Origin: Sphingobium sp. AP49
Lineage (GTDB): Bacteria > Pseudomonadota > Alphaproteobacteria > Sphingomonadales > Sphingomonadaceae
DNA: 64,000 nucleotides
Direction: 5' to 3'
NCBI RefSeq assembly: GCF_000281715.2
Contig: NZ_CP124576.1
Location: 2,363,501 to 2,427,500, forward strand
Both the position numbers and the translations under genes were made by a program. Of the stretch, positions 53,963 through 61,474 are shown piece by piece (position 1 is the first letter of the stretch; each line of letters opens with the position of its first letter). The notes beneath the pieces are model-generated. The model was not told the origin of the DNA and ran no database searches. It saw only the letters and a list, made by a program, of their open reading frames with translations.

Positions 53963-54199
53963 ATGATCGACGATAAGCGGCATGCTCGGATTAAGAGCGC
54001 GCTGATGCTCCGGGGGACTTCTCTGTCGAGTATCGCCCGCGACTTAGGGGTCTCACCTGGGACGGTATCTATCGTGAGCCGGGGGTTTCGGCGAAGTCGG
54101 CGGATCGAAGCTGCGATCGCGAAGGCGCTAGAAGCGTCGCCGAAAGACATCTGGCCAGATCGTTATGCCGATGGCGCAAACAAGGGAGAGCCAAAATGA
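53963..54199 (+). CDS. Ner/Nlp-like helix-turn-helix regulator
   Basis: A 78-residue DNA-binding protein. The pattern ARIKSALMLRGTSLSSIARDLGVSPGTVSIVSRGFRRSRRIEAAIAKAL...PKDIWPDRY is that of the Nlp/Ner family, winged-helix repressors found as Ner in Mu-like transposable phages and as Nlp/SfsB in chromosomes. In Mu, Ner represses transposition genes; here it is followed by a transposase gene about 200 bp downstream, so a similar role is possible. Has its own promoter and palindromic operator candidate. Confidence 0.8.
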   Translation: MIDDKRHARIKSALMLRGTSLSSIARDLGVSPGTVSIVSRGFRRSRRIEAAIAKALEASPKDIWPDRYADGANKGEPK

Positions 54200-54243
54200 C
54201 TTAAGGCATCCGCCTAAAAACGGCGCGCTTTCCGGCAAAAAGA

Positions 54244-54274
54244 AAAGGCCCCGCCCGGCAAGGCGCGGCCCTTT
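54244..54274 (+). terminator. Terminator-like hairpin after the Ner-like gene
   Basis: AAAGGCCCCGCC (54244-54255) and GGCGCGGCCCTTT (54262-54274) can pair imperfectly over 10-12 bp with a 6-nt loop and end in TTT. It separates the regulator from the downstream transposase. Confidence 0.45.
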
Positions 54275-54397
54275 CGAAGATCAGGTTTCCCTACCGCCTC
54301 TTCTGCCAGAACCTGTGATCTTGTCAAGCTGCAGCGCATCTGCGGCTCCGCAGTCCCGCGCGCCTCATCCTAGCTGAAACACGGAAGAGGTATCATA

Positions 54398-55591
54398 ATG
54401 TCACAAGCACATGTCCATCCTACGGCGTTTCCCCCCTCTCCCGCTCATGCTGGATTGCTGGACGGCAGTGAACGTGCTCGGAATGCATTCAGCAAGAAGC
54501 TCGTTCGTGCAGAAACGATCTTGTTACTGACCAACGGCGTAATCACTGCTGACGAGGCTCAAGCGCTTCTCGGATTGGGCAGAAGCCAAATCTATGCTTT
54601 GAGAGCATCTGCATCACGGAACGGGTCGCAGGCTACTTTCTTCGACCGAGTGCCTGCCCGCCCGAGCAACGCGCTGCCAGATAGTCTGAGGGCGCGGGCC
54701 ATAGACCTGATCCGAGACGAATATCCCGACTATGGTCCAACACTTGTGACAGAGATGCTGCGCGATTCTCACGACATAAGAATTTCCCGAGAGACCGCCC
54801 GACAATGGATGATCCAAGCCGGGATCTGGGTTCCCAGCGGCGCCGATAGGCGCAAAATCTATCGGCTACGCAACAGGATGCTAAGCTATGGCGCTTTAAT
54901 CCAGATTGATGGATCTGATCACGACTGGTTCGAAGATCGTGCCGAACGATGCACGGCTATGGTATATATCGACGATGCTACAAGTAGGATTCAAATTCTT
55001 CGGATGTACAGGAACGAAGATCAACATGCGTACCTAGAGACCTCTTTGGAATACATTTGTCGGTATGGCCGGCCCATCAGAATGCAGACTGATAAACACG
55101 CCGCAGTATTTTCGCAGGATGGGCCTACTATCTGGGGTAAAGCATTGACCGAGTTGACCATCTCTCACTCGCCTGCGAATTCGCCACAATCCAAAGGTAG
55201 GGTCGAGCGAACTCATCGAACGCTTCAAGACCGTCTGGTCAAAGCGTTTCGCAGGGAAGGCATATCGTCGATCGACGCCGCTAACGCATATCTTCCAGCA
55301 TTCGTCGCAGCCTACAATGACCAGTTTAGCAAAGAAGCCAGATCGGCAGAGGATGTTCACCGTGAGGTGCCGGAACATATCGATTTAGATCGTACATTCT
55401 CTTCCAAGTGTAAGCGCAAGCTGGGACGGCAGCCCGAATTCAGCATCAATAACGCAAAATTCGTTGTAGAGGCGAATAAGCGCAATATCGGCCTTTCCGG
55501 CAAAAAAATTCATGTCGAGTTCACGCTCGAAAATAAGATGCGTATTTTCGGGCCTGATGGAGAGCTACGGTACTACGCTGTCGACGTTTGA
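54398..55591 (+). CDS. Second DDE transposase, IS1202/ISNCY type
   Basis: A 397-residue transposase, clearly related in layout to the one at 51851 but strongly diverged. HTH at about residues 50-72 (ADEAQALLGLGRSQIYALRAS), a second DNA-binding segment, then the triad Asp171 (LIQIDGSDHDWF), Asp232 (MQTDKHAAVF) and Glu270 (KGRVERTHRTLQDRL), D-x60-D-x37-E. The C-terminal basic extension of the first protein is shorter here. No frameshift. I found no terminal inverted repeats, so the element borders are unknown. GAAGAGG precedes ATG 54398. Confidence 0.85.
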   Translation: MSQAHVHPTAFPPSPAHAGLLDGSERARNAFSKKLVRAETILLLTNGVITADEAQALLGLGRSQIYALRASASRNGSQATFFDRVPARPSNALPDSLRARAIDLIRDEYPDYGPTLVTEMLRDSHDIRISRETARQWMIQAGIWVPSGADRRKIYRLRNRMLSYGALIQIDGSDHDWFEDRAERCTAMVYIDDATSRIQILRMYRNEDQHAYLETSLEYICRYGRPIRMQTDKHAAVFSQDGPTIWGKALTELTISHSPANSPQSKGRVERTHRTLQDRLVKAFRREGISSIDAANAYLPAFVAAYNDQFSKEARSAEDVHREVPEHIDLDRTFSSKCKRKLGRQPEFSINNAKFVVEANKRNIGLSGKKIHVEFTLENKMRIFGPDGELRYYAVDV

Positions 55592-55617
55592 CATGAACAG
55601 CCGCGGTCTTTTGTGGG

Positions 55618-55935
55618 CTAATCGTCGCGCCGGGTGCTAACGTTGAAGAGGCTCCACTCGAGGTCGTCAGGCCTATTGCGAATAGTGATACCGTCAGGCA
55701 GGACGTACATGCATTCATTCGATCGCGCTGCGGTTGCTTCGGGATCAATACGAAGCGATGTGATGAAACCTTCGCTGTCAACGATCTGGCACCGCCCGTC
55801 CCGCCTCCAACCTAGAAAGGACACAGATAGGCTGCTCACGTGTTCAATTCGTTCATTCATGAGCAAATGAAAGAGTGGACGCATCACGCGATCAAGGTGC
55901 TCGGGACGTATCATTCCGTTGAAATCAAAAAGCAT
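55618..55935 (-). CDS. Hypothetical protein with structured 5' leader
   Basis: A 105-residue soluble protein beginning MLFDFNGMIRPEHLDRVMRPL, with no domain I recognise. ATG 55935 has a very strong Shine-Dalgarno (GAGGAGG, 6 nt upstream), arguing that it is a real gene. It is convergent with the second transposase and preceded by a 45-nt spacer and then the cloverleaf-like element at 55982-56097, which would be its 5' untranslated region. Function unknown. Confidence 0.6.
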   Translation of the reverse strand: MLFDFNGMIRPEHLDRVMRPLFHLLMNERIEHVSSLSVSFLGWRRDGRCQIVDSEGFITSLRIDPEATAARSNECMYVLPDGITIRNRPDDLEWSLFNVSTRRDD

Positions 55936-55981
55936 GGCGGTCCTCCTCAAATCTCAGGGGCGGACCGGCCAAGCCGGGTGT

Positions 55982-56160
55982 TGGAAACCTGATCGCTAGA
56001 GCAGGCGCATGCGCCTTTACCGGCAAGCCGGTTGGACATGCGCGCATGCCACCCGGCCTCAATGAAAGACCGAGTTCTAGCGAAATTGGGGTTTCCACGC
56101 CCCGTCACCGGACTGTGATCGATGACGGATAGAGCCGTCGCAGATTGATAAGCCGACGGC
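55982..56160 (-). ncRNA. Cloverleaf-like structured leader or small RNA
   Basis: Nested complementary pieces enclose several hairpins. TGGAAACC (55982-55989) pairs with GGTTTCCA (56090-56097), and CGCTAGA (55994-56000) with TCTAGCG (56076-56082). Inside lie GGCG-CATG-CGCC (56004-56015), ACCGG-CAAG-CCGGT (56019-56032) and CATG-CGCG-CATG (56037-56048). Further out, CCGTCA/TGACGG (56102/56123) and GCCGTCG/CGACGGC (56134/56154) form two more stems. On the minus strand this whole array lies upstream of the gene starting at 55935. No known riboswitch class is recognised. Could be a cis-regulatory RNA, an sRNA or a DNA structure. Confidence 0.5.
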
Positions 56161-56672
56161 AAGGGGCCGTAATGCTATATCTGGTTGGGCTCCCCTCGGT
56201 TAGATATCGCCCCTCTTCTCGATCAACGATTAGGATAGTTGCCTTTAGGTCTTATGCGGACGCTTTGCTGGGTATTGGGCCTCCAATGAATGGCCTGAGG
56301 TAGCAAAATATTTGGGCAATTAAGATGTCTAGCTTTTGAGACGCCAACCGTTGCCACAAAGAAAGTCGATAGGCGTCGCGATGACGGTTAAAAATAGACA
56401 TCAACAAAATTCCGAGCAGTGAACGTTATCTCCAAAGGAGTGCGGAAACACGACCATCAGCGTGCCACGATCAGCAGGAGAGCCGAATCACCCCGAGGGC
56501 GGAAGCCCATGCTCTTTCTGGTTGATTTTTCAGTTCCTGGTTTGAGCGCTCGTCCAACCATCCTCTCCGGACCGTCAGGAATTTTGCGTAAACTCGACAA
56601 AATGGTTTGAAATTTGAATACTTTGAAGTCTTATTGATGAGATAGTGCACGTGCATCGGGGTAGCGGTCATA
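56161..56672. other. Gene-poor spacer before the Lrp regulator
   Basis: About 500 bp without a supported gene; a 63-codon frame at 56419 has a GTG start and no convincing protein features. TGCACGTGCA (56646-56655) is a perfect 10-bp palindrome 17 bp before the Lrp-family gene and may be its operator. Confidence 0.4.
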
Positions 56673-57134
56673 ATGCCTGAATTAGACGATACCGATCGCC
56701 GCATAATTAACATTCTGGCGCTGGATGGTAGGGCGTCCGACGTAAGCCTCGGCGAGCAAATTCACCTCTCCAGCACTGCGATCTGTCGCCGCCGGAGAAA
56801 TTTGGAAGATTCCGGTATTATCAAGGACTACTCTGCAAATTTGGACATGAAGGCGCTCGGGTTTGGCGTAAAAATTTTCATATCAATAGAATTGCAATCG
56901 CATGCGGATACCATGATGGGTGAATTCGAGGGCGCAATATTACAATGTCCTTCGGTCAGTTTCTGCGCTCTTGTATCCGGAGATACCTACTTGGTCGCGG
57001 TTAACGTTCGATCAATCGAAGATTATGACGCTATCTATCGCAAAGAATTGTCCGCCCTCCCCCATATATCGCGCATCGAAAGCAACATCATGCTCCGTGA
57101 GGTAGCGAACCGTAAAGCTGCGCCGATAGCCTAA
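56673..57134 (+). CDS. Lrp/AsnC-family transcriptional regulator
   Basis: A 153-residue regulator. N-terminal winged HTH (LDDTDRRIINILALDGRASDVSLGEQIHLSSTAICRRRRNLE) with the usual GIIKDYSANLD linker, then a RAM ligand-binding domain (FCALVSGDTYLVAVNV, SIEDYDAIYRKELSALPHISRIESNIMLREV). It probably senses an amino acid and acts as an oligomer. The neighbouring 10-bp palindrome could be an autoregulatory site. Codon use is intermediate between core and island genes. Confidence 0.9.
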   Translation: MPELDDTDRRIINILALDGRASDVSLGEQIHLSSTAICRRRRNLEDSGIIKDYSANLDMKALGFGVKIFISIELQSHADTMMGEFEGAILQCPSVSFCALVSGDTYLVAVNVRSIEDYDAIYRKELSALPHISRIESNIMLREVANRKAAPIA

Positions 57135-57176
57135 TAGCGGCTTTTGGACCGCGCCAGATTGAGGATGATGTCAGGC

Positions 57177-57425
57177 ATGATGGTCGTGAAAGTTGAAATC
57201 TGGCCGGGCGGTAGCGAGGATTACGCACTCGAAATCGGGCGCCTGGAAATCGCAAATCTAAGCAATCTCGCGGATGTCAGCGATTACGCAGTTCGACTGC
57301 GCCAAACGGCCGCTGAGCAGTTGGAGGTTAGGCCGATCGACGCACGCACGATAATCAAAGCGCATACTCGGCGTGACGGCCCATGGGCGTTGATCAAACG
57401 CGCGCTCGATCAAATTCTCGCGTGA
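57177..57425 (+). CDS. Small conserved hypothetical protein
   Basis: An 82-residue protein beginning MMVVKVEIWPGGSEDYALEIGRLEIANLSNLADVSDYAVRL, a pattern I recognise as a conserved hypothetical in sphingomonads and related alphaproteobacteria without known function. Several in-frame starts exist (57165, 57168, 57177, 57180); 57177 follows GAGG at acceptable distance and begins at the conserved part. 42 bp after the Lrp gene, possibly co-transcribed. Confidence 0.6.
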   Translation: MMVVKVEIWPGGSEDYALEIGRLEIANLSNLADVSDYAVRLRQTAAEQLEVRPIDARTIIKAHTRRDGPWALIKRALDQILA

Positions 57426-57809
57426 GCTTTGAGCGCCATACGACAGGGTTGATCTGCCCCCCTCCGCGAGTGGGCCGATTGGATCTTCGAGGCAAAGAGC
57501 CGCTTCCTTCGGCCGCTATGCCATTCTGGATGCCCGAGATTGGCAGGGCCTGGCCGATTGTGGGAAGGCGGGTTTCGGGAAGCCGACGTGGCATAGCTGC
57601 CATTCTTTCGGACGGGGAATAGAAGCGACTGGTGACCAGATTCGGCCATCCTTGGGTCGCTGCCCGAATGAACGGCTTCGCCGTTAGGAGACGGGCAACT
57701 GCAATGTGCCATGGACCTACATTGTGGATGCTCATTCACCAGCATCAATAAAGCAGGCATGTTCGGCGATACGCTGATATTGCGCAAGGACGAAATAGAG
57801 GTATAAATA
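57426..57809. other. Intergenic region of degenerate sequence
   Basis: 384 bp with no supported gene. The stretch around 57540-57700 (GTTTCGGGAAG, CATAGCTGCCATTC, GGATGCTCATT) resembles scrambled intergenic sequence I associate with decayed or repeated DNA in alphaproteobacteria. No promoter for the next gene is clear. Confidence 0.3.
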
Positions 57810-59204
57810 GTGACGCGCAAACGATCCAAAAATGCAAGGACAGAGCGTGCCGGGATTAATGCTGTCGATGACGCATGCACTGCGCTTGACTTGATTTGGC
57901 GTGATCTGTTTCAAGAAGACGTTGGTGTTGATGGAACCATAGAAGTTTGCATCGGAGAGTTCCCTTCCGGCAAGTTGGTCGGCGCTCAGGTCAAATCCGG
58001 AAGCAGTTACATCCGATCTGAATCTGCTTCTGGGTTCCGATTTTATCCCGACGCGGATGATTTGGCTTATTGGGGCCAGCTATCGATTCCGCTATTTCTG
58101 TTTGTCCACAACCCTGCGGATCGCAGTATCTATTGGGTAGATGTAACGAAGCATATTCAGGAGCGGACTACCGATCCCCTCGGCCCGCCCTATATCGCTT
58201 TTTCAAAATCCAATCGGATCAACGAGGATTTCTACCATTATCTCACGAGCCTTTTCGACCTGACAAGCTACGGCGACGCAAAATTCGCGGCTGTCCGTGC
58301 CGAGCTCGAAGCAATTTCGCATACTGACGGCGTCGGTAGTGGACGTGTCACCGTAACGGGTCTTGATCTTTTCACCGGTGGGCTTTGGGGATTATGCAGC
58401 AAATTGCAGTTTCATTCGAGCTTGCTTTCTGACCTTTTCAGAAAGGCGGTAAATGTAGCTCGGGAAGATGTTGTCGTGCGCTACAGCTTTTCAAGAGGCG
58501 CCCTCTATCCGTTCTTCACACGATATATCGATGTGCTTATGCGTCATCATCTCGCACTGATTGATGGAGCGGACATCAACCATTCGCTGTATGCGAAACT
58601 CGAATTTCCGACATTCCTCGCGCCGCTCACGCTCAACGGGCGACGCTTCGTGAAGTACCTGCGCAGCAATGGCCGCGAAGATGCCCATGACAATCGCTTC
58701 TTCACGCTCACTCTTGTCCCGCACACCCAGATTGAGGTGTATGCGAGCTTCGAGGAGAGCGATGTGGGTGGGCGCTTCGGCCCTTATACGGACGTCCTTA
58801 GTATCTCTTTCAATCCCCATCTGGACTATTATCGTTTGATCCACTGGCGTCGCGCCTCGCCAGAATCGAGGCCGGAAAAACTTGCAGACCAAACGATTTA
58901 TTTTTTCGAGCTAATTGACCATCTGGATCGAAGCTTTGGAAAGCTCGACAAGGATGTCATCCTTCTGAGACACCTCGATCAACCGCTCACACCGCTGATT
59001 TCCTGGCTTGAGTCTTGGTACGGCATCGAGCAGCCTTTCTCAGCATCGGTATTCGAGGGGAAGAGCAACCTCGAGATGTTTGGGTTTCACGATGAGCTCA
59101 GTTCGATCATGGGCGCGGCCGGCGTCATGGAAATCTCCGAGCCGGCGCTCCCTGAGTTCCCGCTCAGAAGACTGGCAAGCGGTGAGATCATGAAGATCGA
59201 TTAG
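57810..59204 (+). CDS. DUF4365-domain protein, PD-(D/E)XK nuclease-like
   Basis: A 464-residue protein. The N-terminal ~150 residues match DUF4365: GINAVDDACTALDLIWRDLFQEDVGVDGTIEVCIGEFPSGKLVGAQVKSG holds Asp41, Glu45 and Q60-V-K62, the order of a PD-(D/E)XK endonuclease fold. IPLFLFVHNPADRSIYWVDV follows, typical of the family. The C-terminal ~300 residues are not recognised. DUF4365 proteins are often found in defence or mobile loci, so a nuclease-type defence role is plausible but inferred. GTG start with GAGG 8 nt upstream. Convergent with a YiiX-like peptidase. Confidence 0.75.
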   Translation: MTRKRSKNARTERAGINAVDDACTALDLIWRDLFQEDVGVDGTIEVCIGEFPSGKLVGAQVKSGSSYIRSESASGFRFYPDADDLAYWGQLSIPLFLFVHNPADRSIYWVDVTKHIQERTTDPLGPPYIAFSKSNRINEDFYHYLTSLFDLTSYGDAKFAAVRAELEAISHTDGVGSGRVTVTGLDLFTGGLWGLCSKLQFHSSLLSDLFRKAVNVAREDVVVRYSFSRGALYPFFTRYIDVLMRHHLALIDGADINHSLYAKLEFPTFLAPLTLNGRRFVKYLRSNGREDAHDNRFFTLTLVPHTQIEVYASFEESDVGGRFGPYTDVLSISFNPHLDYYRLIHWRRASPESRPEKLADQTIYFFELIDHLDRSFGKLDKDVILLRHLDQPLTPLISWLESWYGIEQPFSASVFEGKSNLEMFGFHDELSSIMGAAGVMEISEPALPEFPLRRLASGEIMKID

Positions 59205-59256
59205 AGGCTGCCAACGCTATCATGACGTTGTTGCGTTTTAGCTTTTCCTCCGAACC

Positions 59257-60075
59257 TTAGCAGAAAAGGCTCTTCGCTATTCGATCGATATCAAGAATGA
59301 TTTTGGAGTTATTTGTCTGCGAAGCGATCAATGCTTGTTCGATGTCTGCTGCTAGTGCTCTAATATCTTCATCGGCCATTTCCTTGCCAATAAAAGTCTT
59401 GACGCGTGTCCATAAATTTCTGGTTAGCATCTGGTCATATCTGGCAAGGAGGTCATTGACTTTTTCCTCCACTGGGTCTGCTTCCCTTTCCGAAAATCCG
59501 AATTCGTCGGTGATTGCATCGACCACAGGTGTGAGGCCATCTAACTCACCAAGGGTGTTTGGTGAAATTTCGGCGGGGCCCTCTGGAAAGAGGATTCTTG
59601 CGACCAACTCTCCGCAGCTCCGGCCGTCCGATGCAACTTCAACCTTCCGCCTGGTGCGCTCGAAAAAATCTGCAACCACTTTGCTATCGAGTAGCTCTCG
59701 ACCCTCACTGCTGAGATCGATAAGTGCTTTCAGCTTTTCGATGTTGGCGTAAGGGAAGCCCAGTTCCCAAGCTACCCGACCGATCAACAGCGACGTATCT
59801 GGCGTGTCAAACGGCCTTAGAAGTTTGGCTGGATCGGCTATCTTATGTCCGAGAATGCGTTGACCGGTCGCGTCACTCCAGGTGCTGACGTGAAACGCGC
59901 CAAGAGAGACCCGCTCTCCTGGCCCCGGAGAGTGAATGAAGATGAGTTGGTTCAGCACAAGGCTCGCATGGCCGAATCGCTGATTTTCCGTTCCGGTGTT
60001 TGACGCGATCTTTGGCATCCCGGATTCGAGAAGGATGTCGCCGGGTTTCAACTTCGCCAAGTTCAGTATAGGCAC
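59257..60075 (-). CDS. YiiX/YaeF-like permuted papain-fold peptidase or acyltransferase
   Basis: A 272-residue protein. KPGDILLESG, RFGHASLVLNQ (His36) and SDGRSCGELVARILF (Cys154) are the three blocks of the circularly permuted NlpC/P60 (YiiX-like) fold, in which the histidine precedes the cysteine. The C-terminal 100 residues are helical and charged, without a known domain. No signal peptide, so it would act in the cytoplasm or be delivered by another route. GTG start 60075 with AAGGAAC at proper spacing. Convergent to the DUF4365 gene across 52 bp. Confidence 0.7.
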   Translation of the reverse strand: MPILNLAKLKPGDILLESGMPKIASNTGTENQRFGHASLVLNQLIFIHSPGPGERVSLGAFHVSTWSDATGQRILGHKIADPAKLLRPFDTPDTSLLIGRVAWELGFPYANIEKLKALIDLSSEGRELLDSKVVADFFERTRRKVEVASDGRSCGELVARILFPEGPAEISPNTLGELDGLTPVVDAITDEFGFSEREADPVEEKVNDLLARYDQMLTRNLWTRVKTFIGKEMADEDIRALAADIEQALIASQTNNSKIILDIDRIAKSLFC

Positions 60076-60609
60076 TCAGAATGTTCCTTTTGAGCTTCTC
60101 GATATTAAACAGGTGCATTGCTGCGCACGCTGATTCTTAAGGGGCTATAAACCGCTCACCATCAAAATGGCACTTTCCGCGCGGGGCTTGGTTTCGCTGG
60201 GACTGCTACTTTTTTCCAATTTGCTGACCGCGTCAGCCTCGCGCGGCCAGCAGTTCGGCCGATGTCGCGCAAGCGATAATCGTCGCCGCATTTCTGAATT
60301 GGCCGGTAGCGAAATCACGGGCTTGGGCCACACATGCTTCCCCTAACGAGATTTTGTGATTGCCGACGCGATCCTGCGGACGTCGCCGATACGGCTGTAG
60401 GGAATAATCCGCGGATTCTCCGAGGCGACCGGGAAGCGGCTCACCACGAGATGTTCGACCCGATCGAGCCCCAGTGCACACGCCGCCTGAAGGGACATAA
60501 GTTTCGCGATAGCGCCGAATAGGTCGGCCTAGACACAAACCTACTGCCATTCTCGGATGCCCCGGCGCTAAACACTTCACTTCACAACGCATAAATGTGG
60601 GAGAGCATC
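60076..60609. other. Intergenic region with decayed coding sequence
   Basis: About 530 bp between the peptidase gene and the lactonase. Codon bias returns to high GC around 60230-60520, suggesting former coding DNA on the minus strand split by stops and a frame change. No IS end or tRNA is seen. Confidence 0.35.
60343..60498 (-). pseudogene. Possible gene remnant (51-codon frame)
   Basis: A minus-strand frame reads MSLQAACALGLDRVEHLVV and later ENPRIIPYSRIGDVRRIASA before a stop; it looks like real protein but has no proper start signal and a stop lies about ten codons upstream. A second minus-strand frame just beyond it (ACVAQARDFATGQFRNAATI) also looks protein-like in another phase. Together they may be the frameshifted remains of one gene. 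Family not recognised. Confidence 0.3.
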
Positions 60610-61452
60610 ATGGAATGCTTGGCGGAGGATCTGGCCTTTCCGGAAGGGCCGGTTGTGATGGCGGACGGCTCGGTCATTGTGGTCGAATTGCTGGGCGGGC
60701 GCGTCACGCGCTGTTGGAACGGGAGGACCGAAACCGTTTGCGAGACTGGTGGCGGCCCTAATGGTGCGGCCATCGGACCTGACGGCGCGCTTTGGATTTG
60801 CAACAACGGCGGGTTGTTGCCGGGCACCGAACGCGGCCCCGGCCGAATCGAGCGGATCGATCTTGCCACGGGCCGCTTCGAGCGCGTCTATGATAGCTGC
60901 GACGGGGTTCACCTATGCGGCCCAAACGATCTCGTCTTCGATGATGCGGGCCAACTGTGGTTCACCGATAATGGCAGTGATCACGAACATCACAGAATGA
61001 TCGGCGGCCTGTTTGCGGCCCGGGCGGATGGATCACAGATCACTGCCATCAATCGGCGCGCGATTTCTTACAACGGCATCGGTCTCTCGCCCGACCAATC
61101 GCATGTCTATGTGGCCGACACCTCGCAGGCGCGTCTCTACCGCTATGACAATTGCGTTGAAGCGCAGCAGCCGCACTACATCGCCACTGGCATCGGACCT
61201 TCCGGCTTTGACTCGCTCGCGGTGACACATGGCGGCAATATCTGCATCGCCAATGTGTTCGGTGGCGGCATCACCACTGTGACGCCCGACGGCCAAGTAT
61301 CGGTGTTGCCCATTCCCGAAGAATACTATGTCACCAACATCGCCTTCGGGGGCGAGGACATGCGGGACGCCTACATTACGCTGTCTGGCAGCGGAAAACT
61401 GGTGCGCATGCGGTGGGAGGAGCCGGGGCTCAGGCTCGCCTTCAACGGCTGA
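60610..61452 (+). CDS. SMP-30/gluconolactonase/LRE-family protein
   Basis: A 280-residue six-bladed beta-propeller hydrolase. It has FPEGPVVMADGSVIVVE (first metal Glu), NGAAIGPDGALWICNN, CGPNDLVFDDAGQLWFTD (metal Asn) and YNGIGLSPDQSHVYVADT (metal Asn/Asp). Family members hydrolyse lactones such as gluconolactone or breakdown intermediates of aromatic and terpenoid substrates. ATG 60610 with GGGAG 6 nt upstream is preferred over ATG 60595. Convergent with the enoyl-CoA hydratase gene; likely part of a catabolic cluster. Confidence 0.88.
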   Translation: MECLAEDLAFPEGPVVMADGSVIVVELLGGRVTRCWNGRTETVCETGGGPNGAAIGPDGALWICNNGGLLPGTERGPGRIERIDLATGRFERVYDSCDGVHLCGPNDLVFDDAGQLWFTDNGSDHEHHRMIGGLFAARADGSQITAINRRAISYNGIGLSPDQSHVYVADTSQARLYRYDNCVEAQQPHYIATGIGPSGFDSLAVTHGGNICIANVFGGGITTVTPDGQVSVLPIPEEYYVTNIAFGGEDMRDAYITLSGSGKLVRMRWEEPGLRLAFNG

Positions 61453-61474
61453 GCCCAAGCCCCGTAATGCATGC

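Noticed and set aside
54398..55591. Mu-like phage remnant
   Set aside because: Despite a Ner-like regulator, there is no MuB-type ATPase and no phage structural gene; the transposases fit IS1202/ISNCY better than MuA.
55947..56162. 71-codon minus-strand frame overlapping the structured element
   Set aside because: It consists mainly of the palindromic stems read as codons; pairing explains the sequence better than a protein.
60233..60592. 119-codon minus-strand frame before the lactonase gene
   Set aside because: It mixes a plausible protein-like C-terminus with an Arg/Gly-rich non-protein-like start and no ribosome binding site; treated as decayed sequence.
51686..60609. A duplicated dif site at the far end of the island, as in dif-integrated phages of the IMEX type
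   Set aside because: No second copy of the XerD arm or of an 11-6-11 palindrome was found to the right, and no tyrosine recombinase gene is present.
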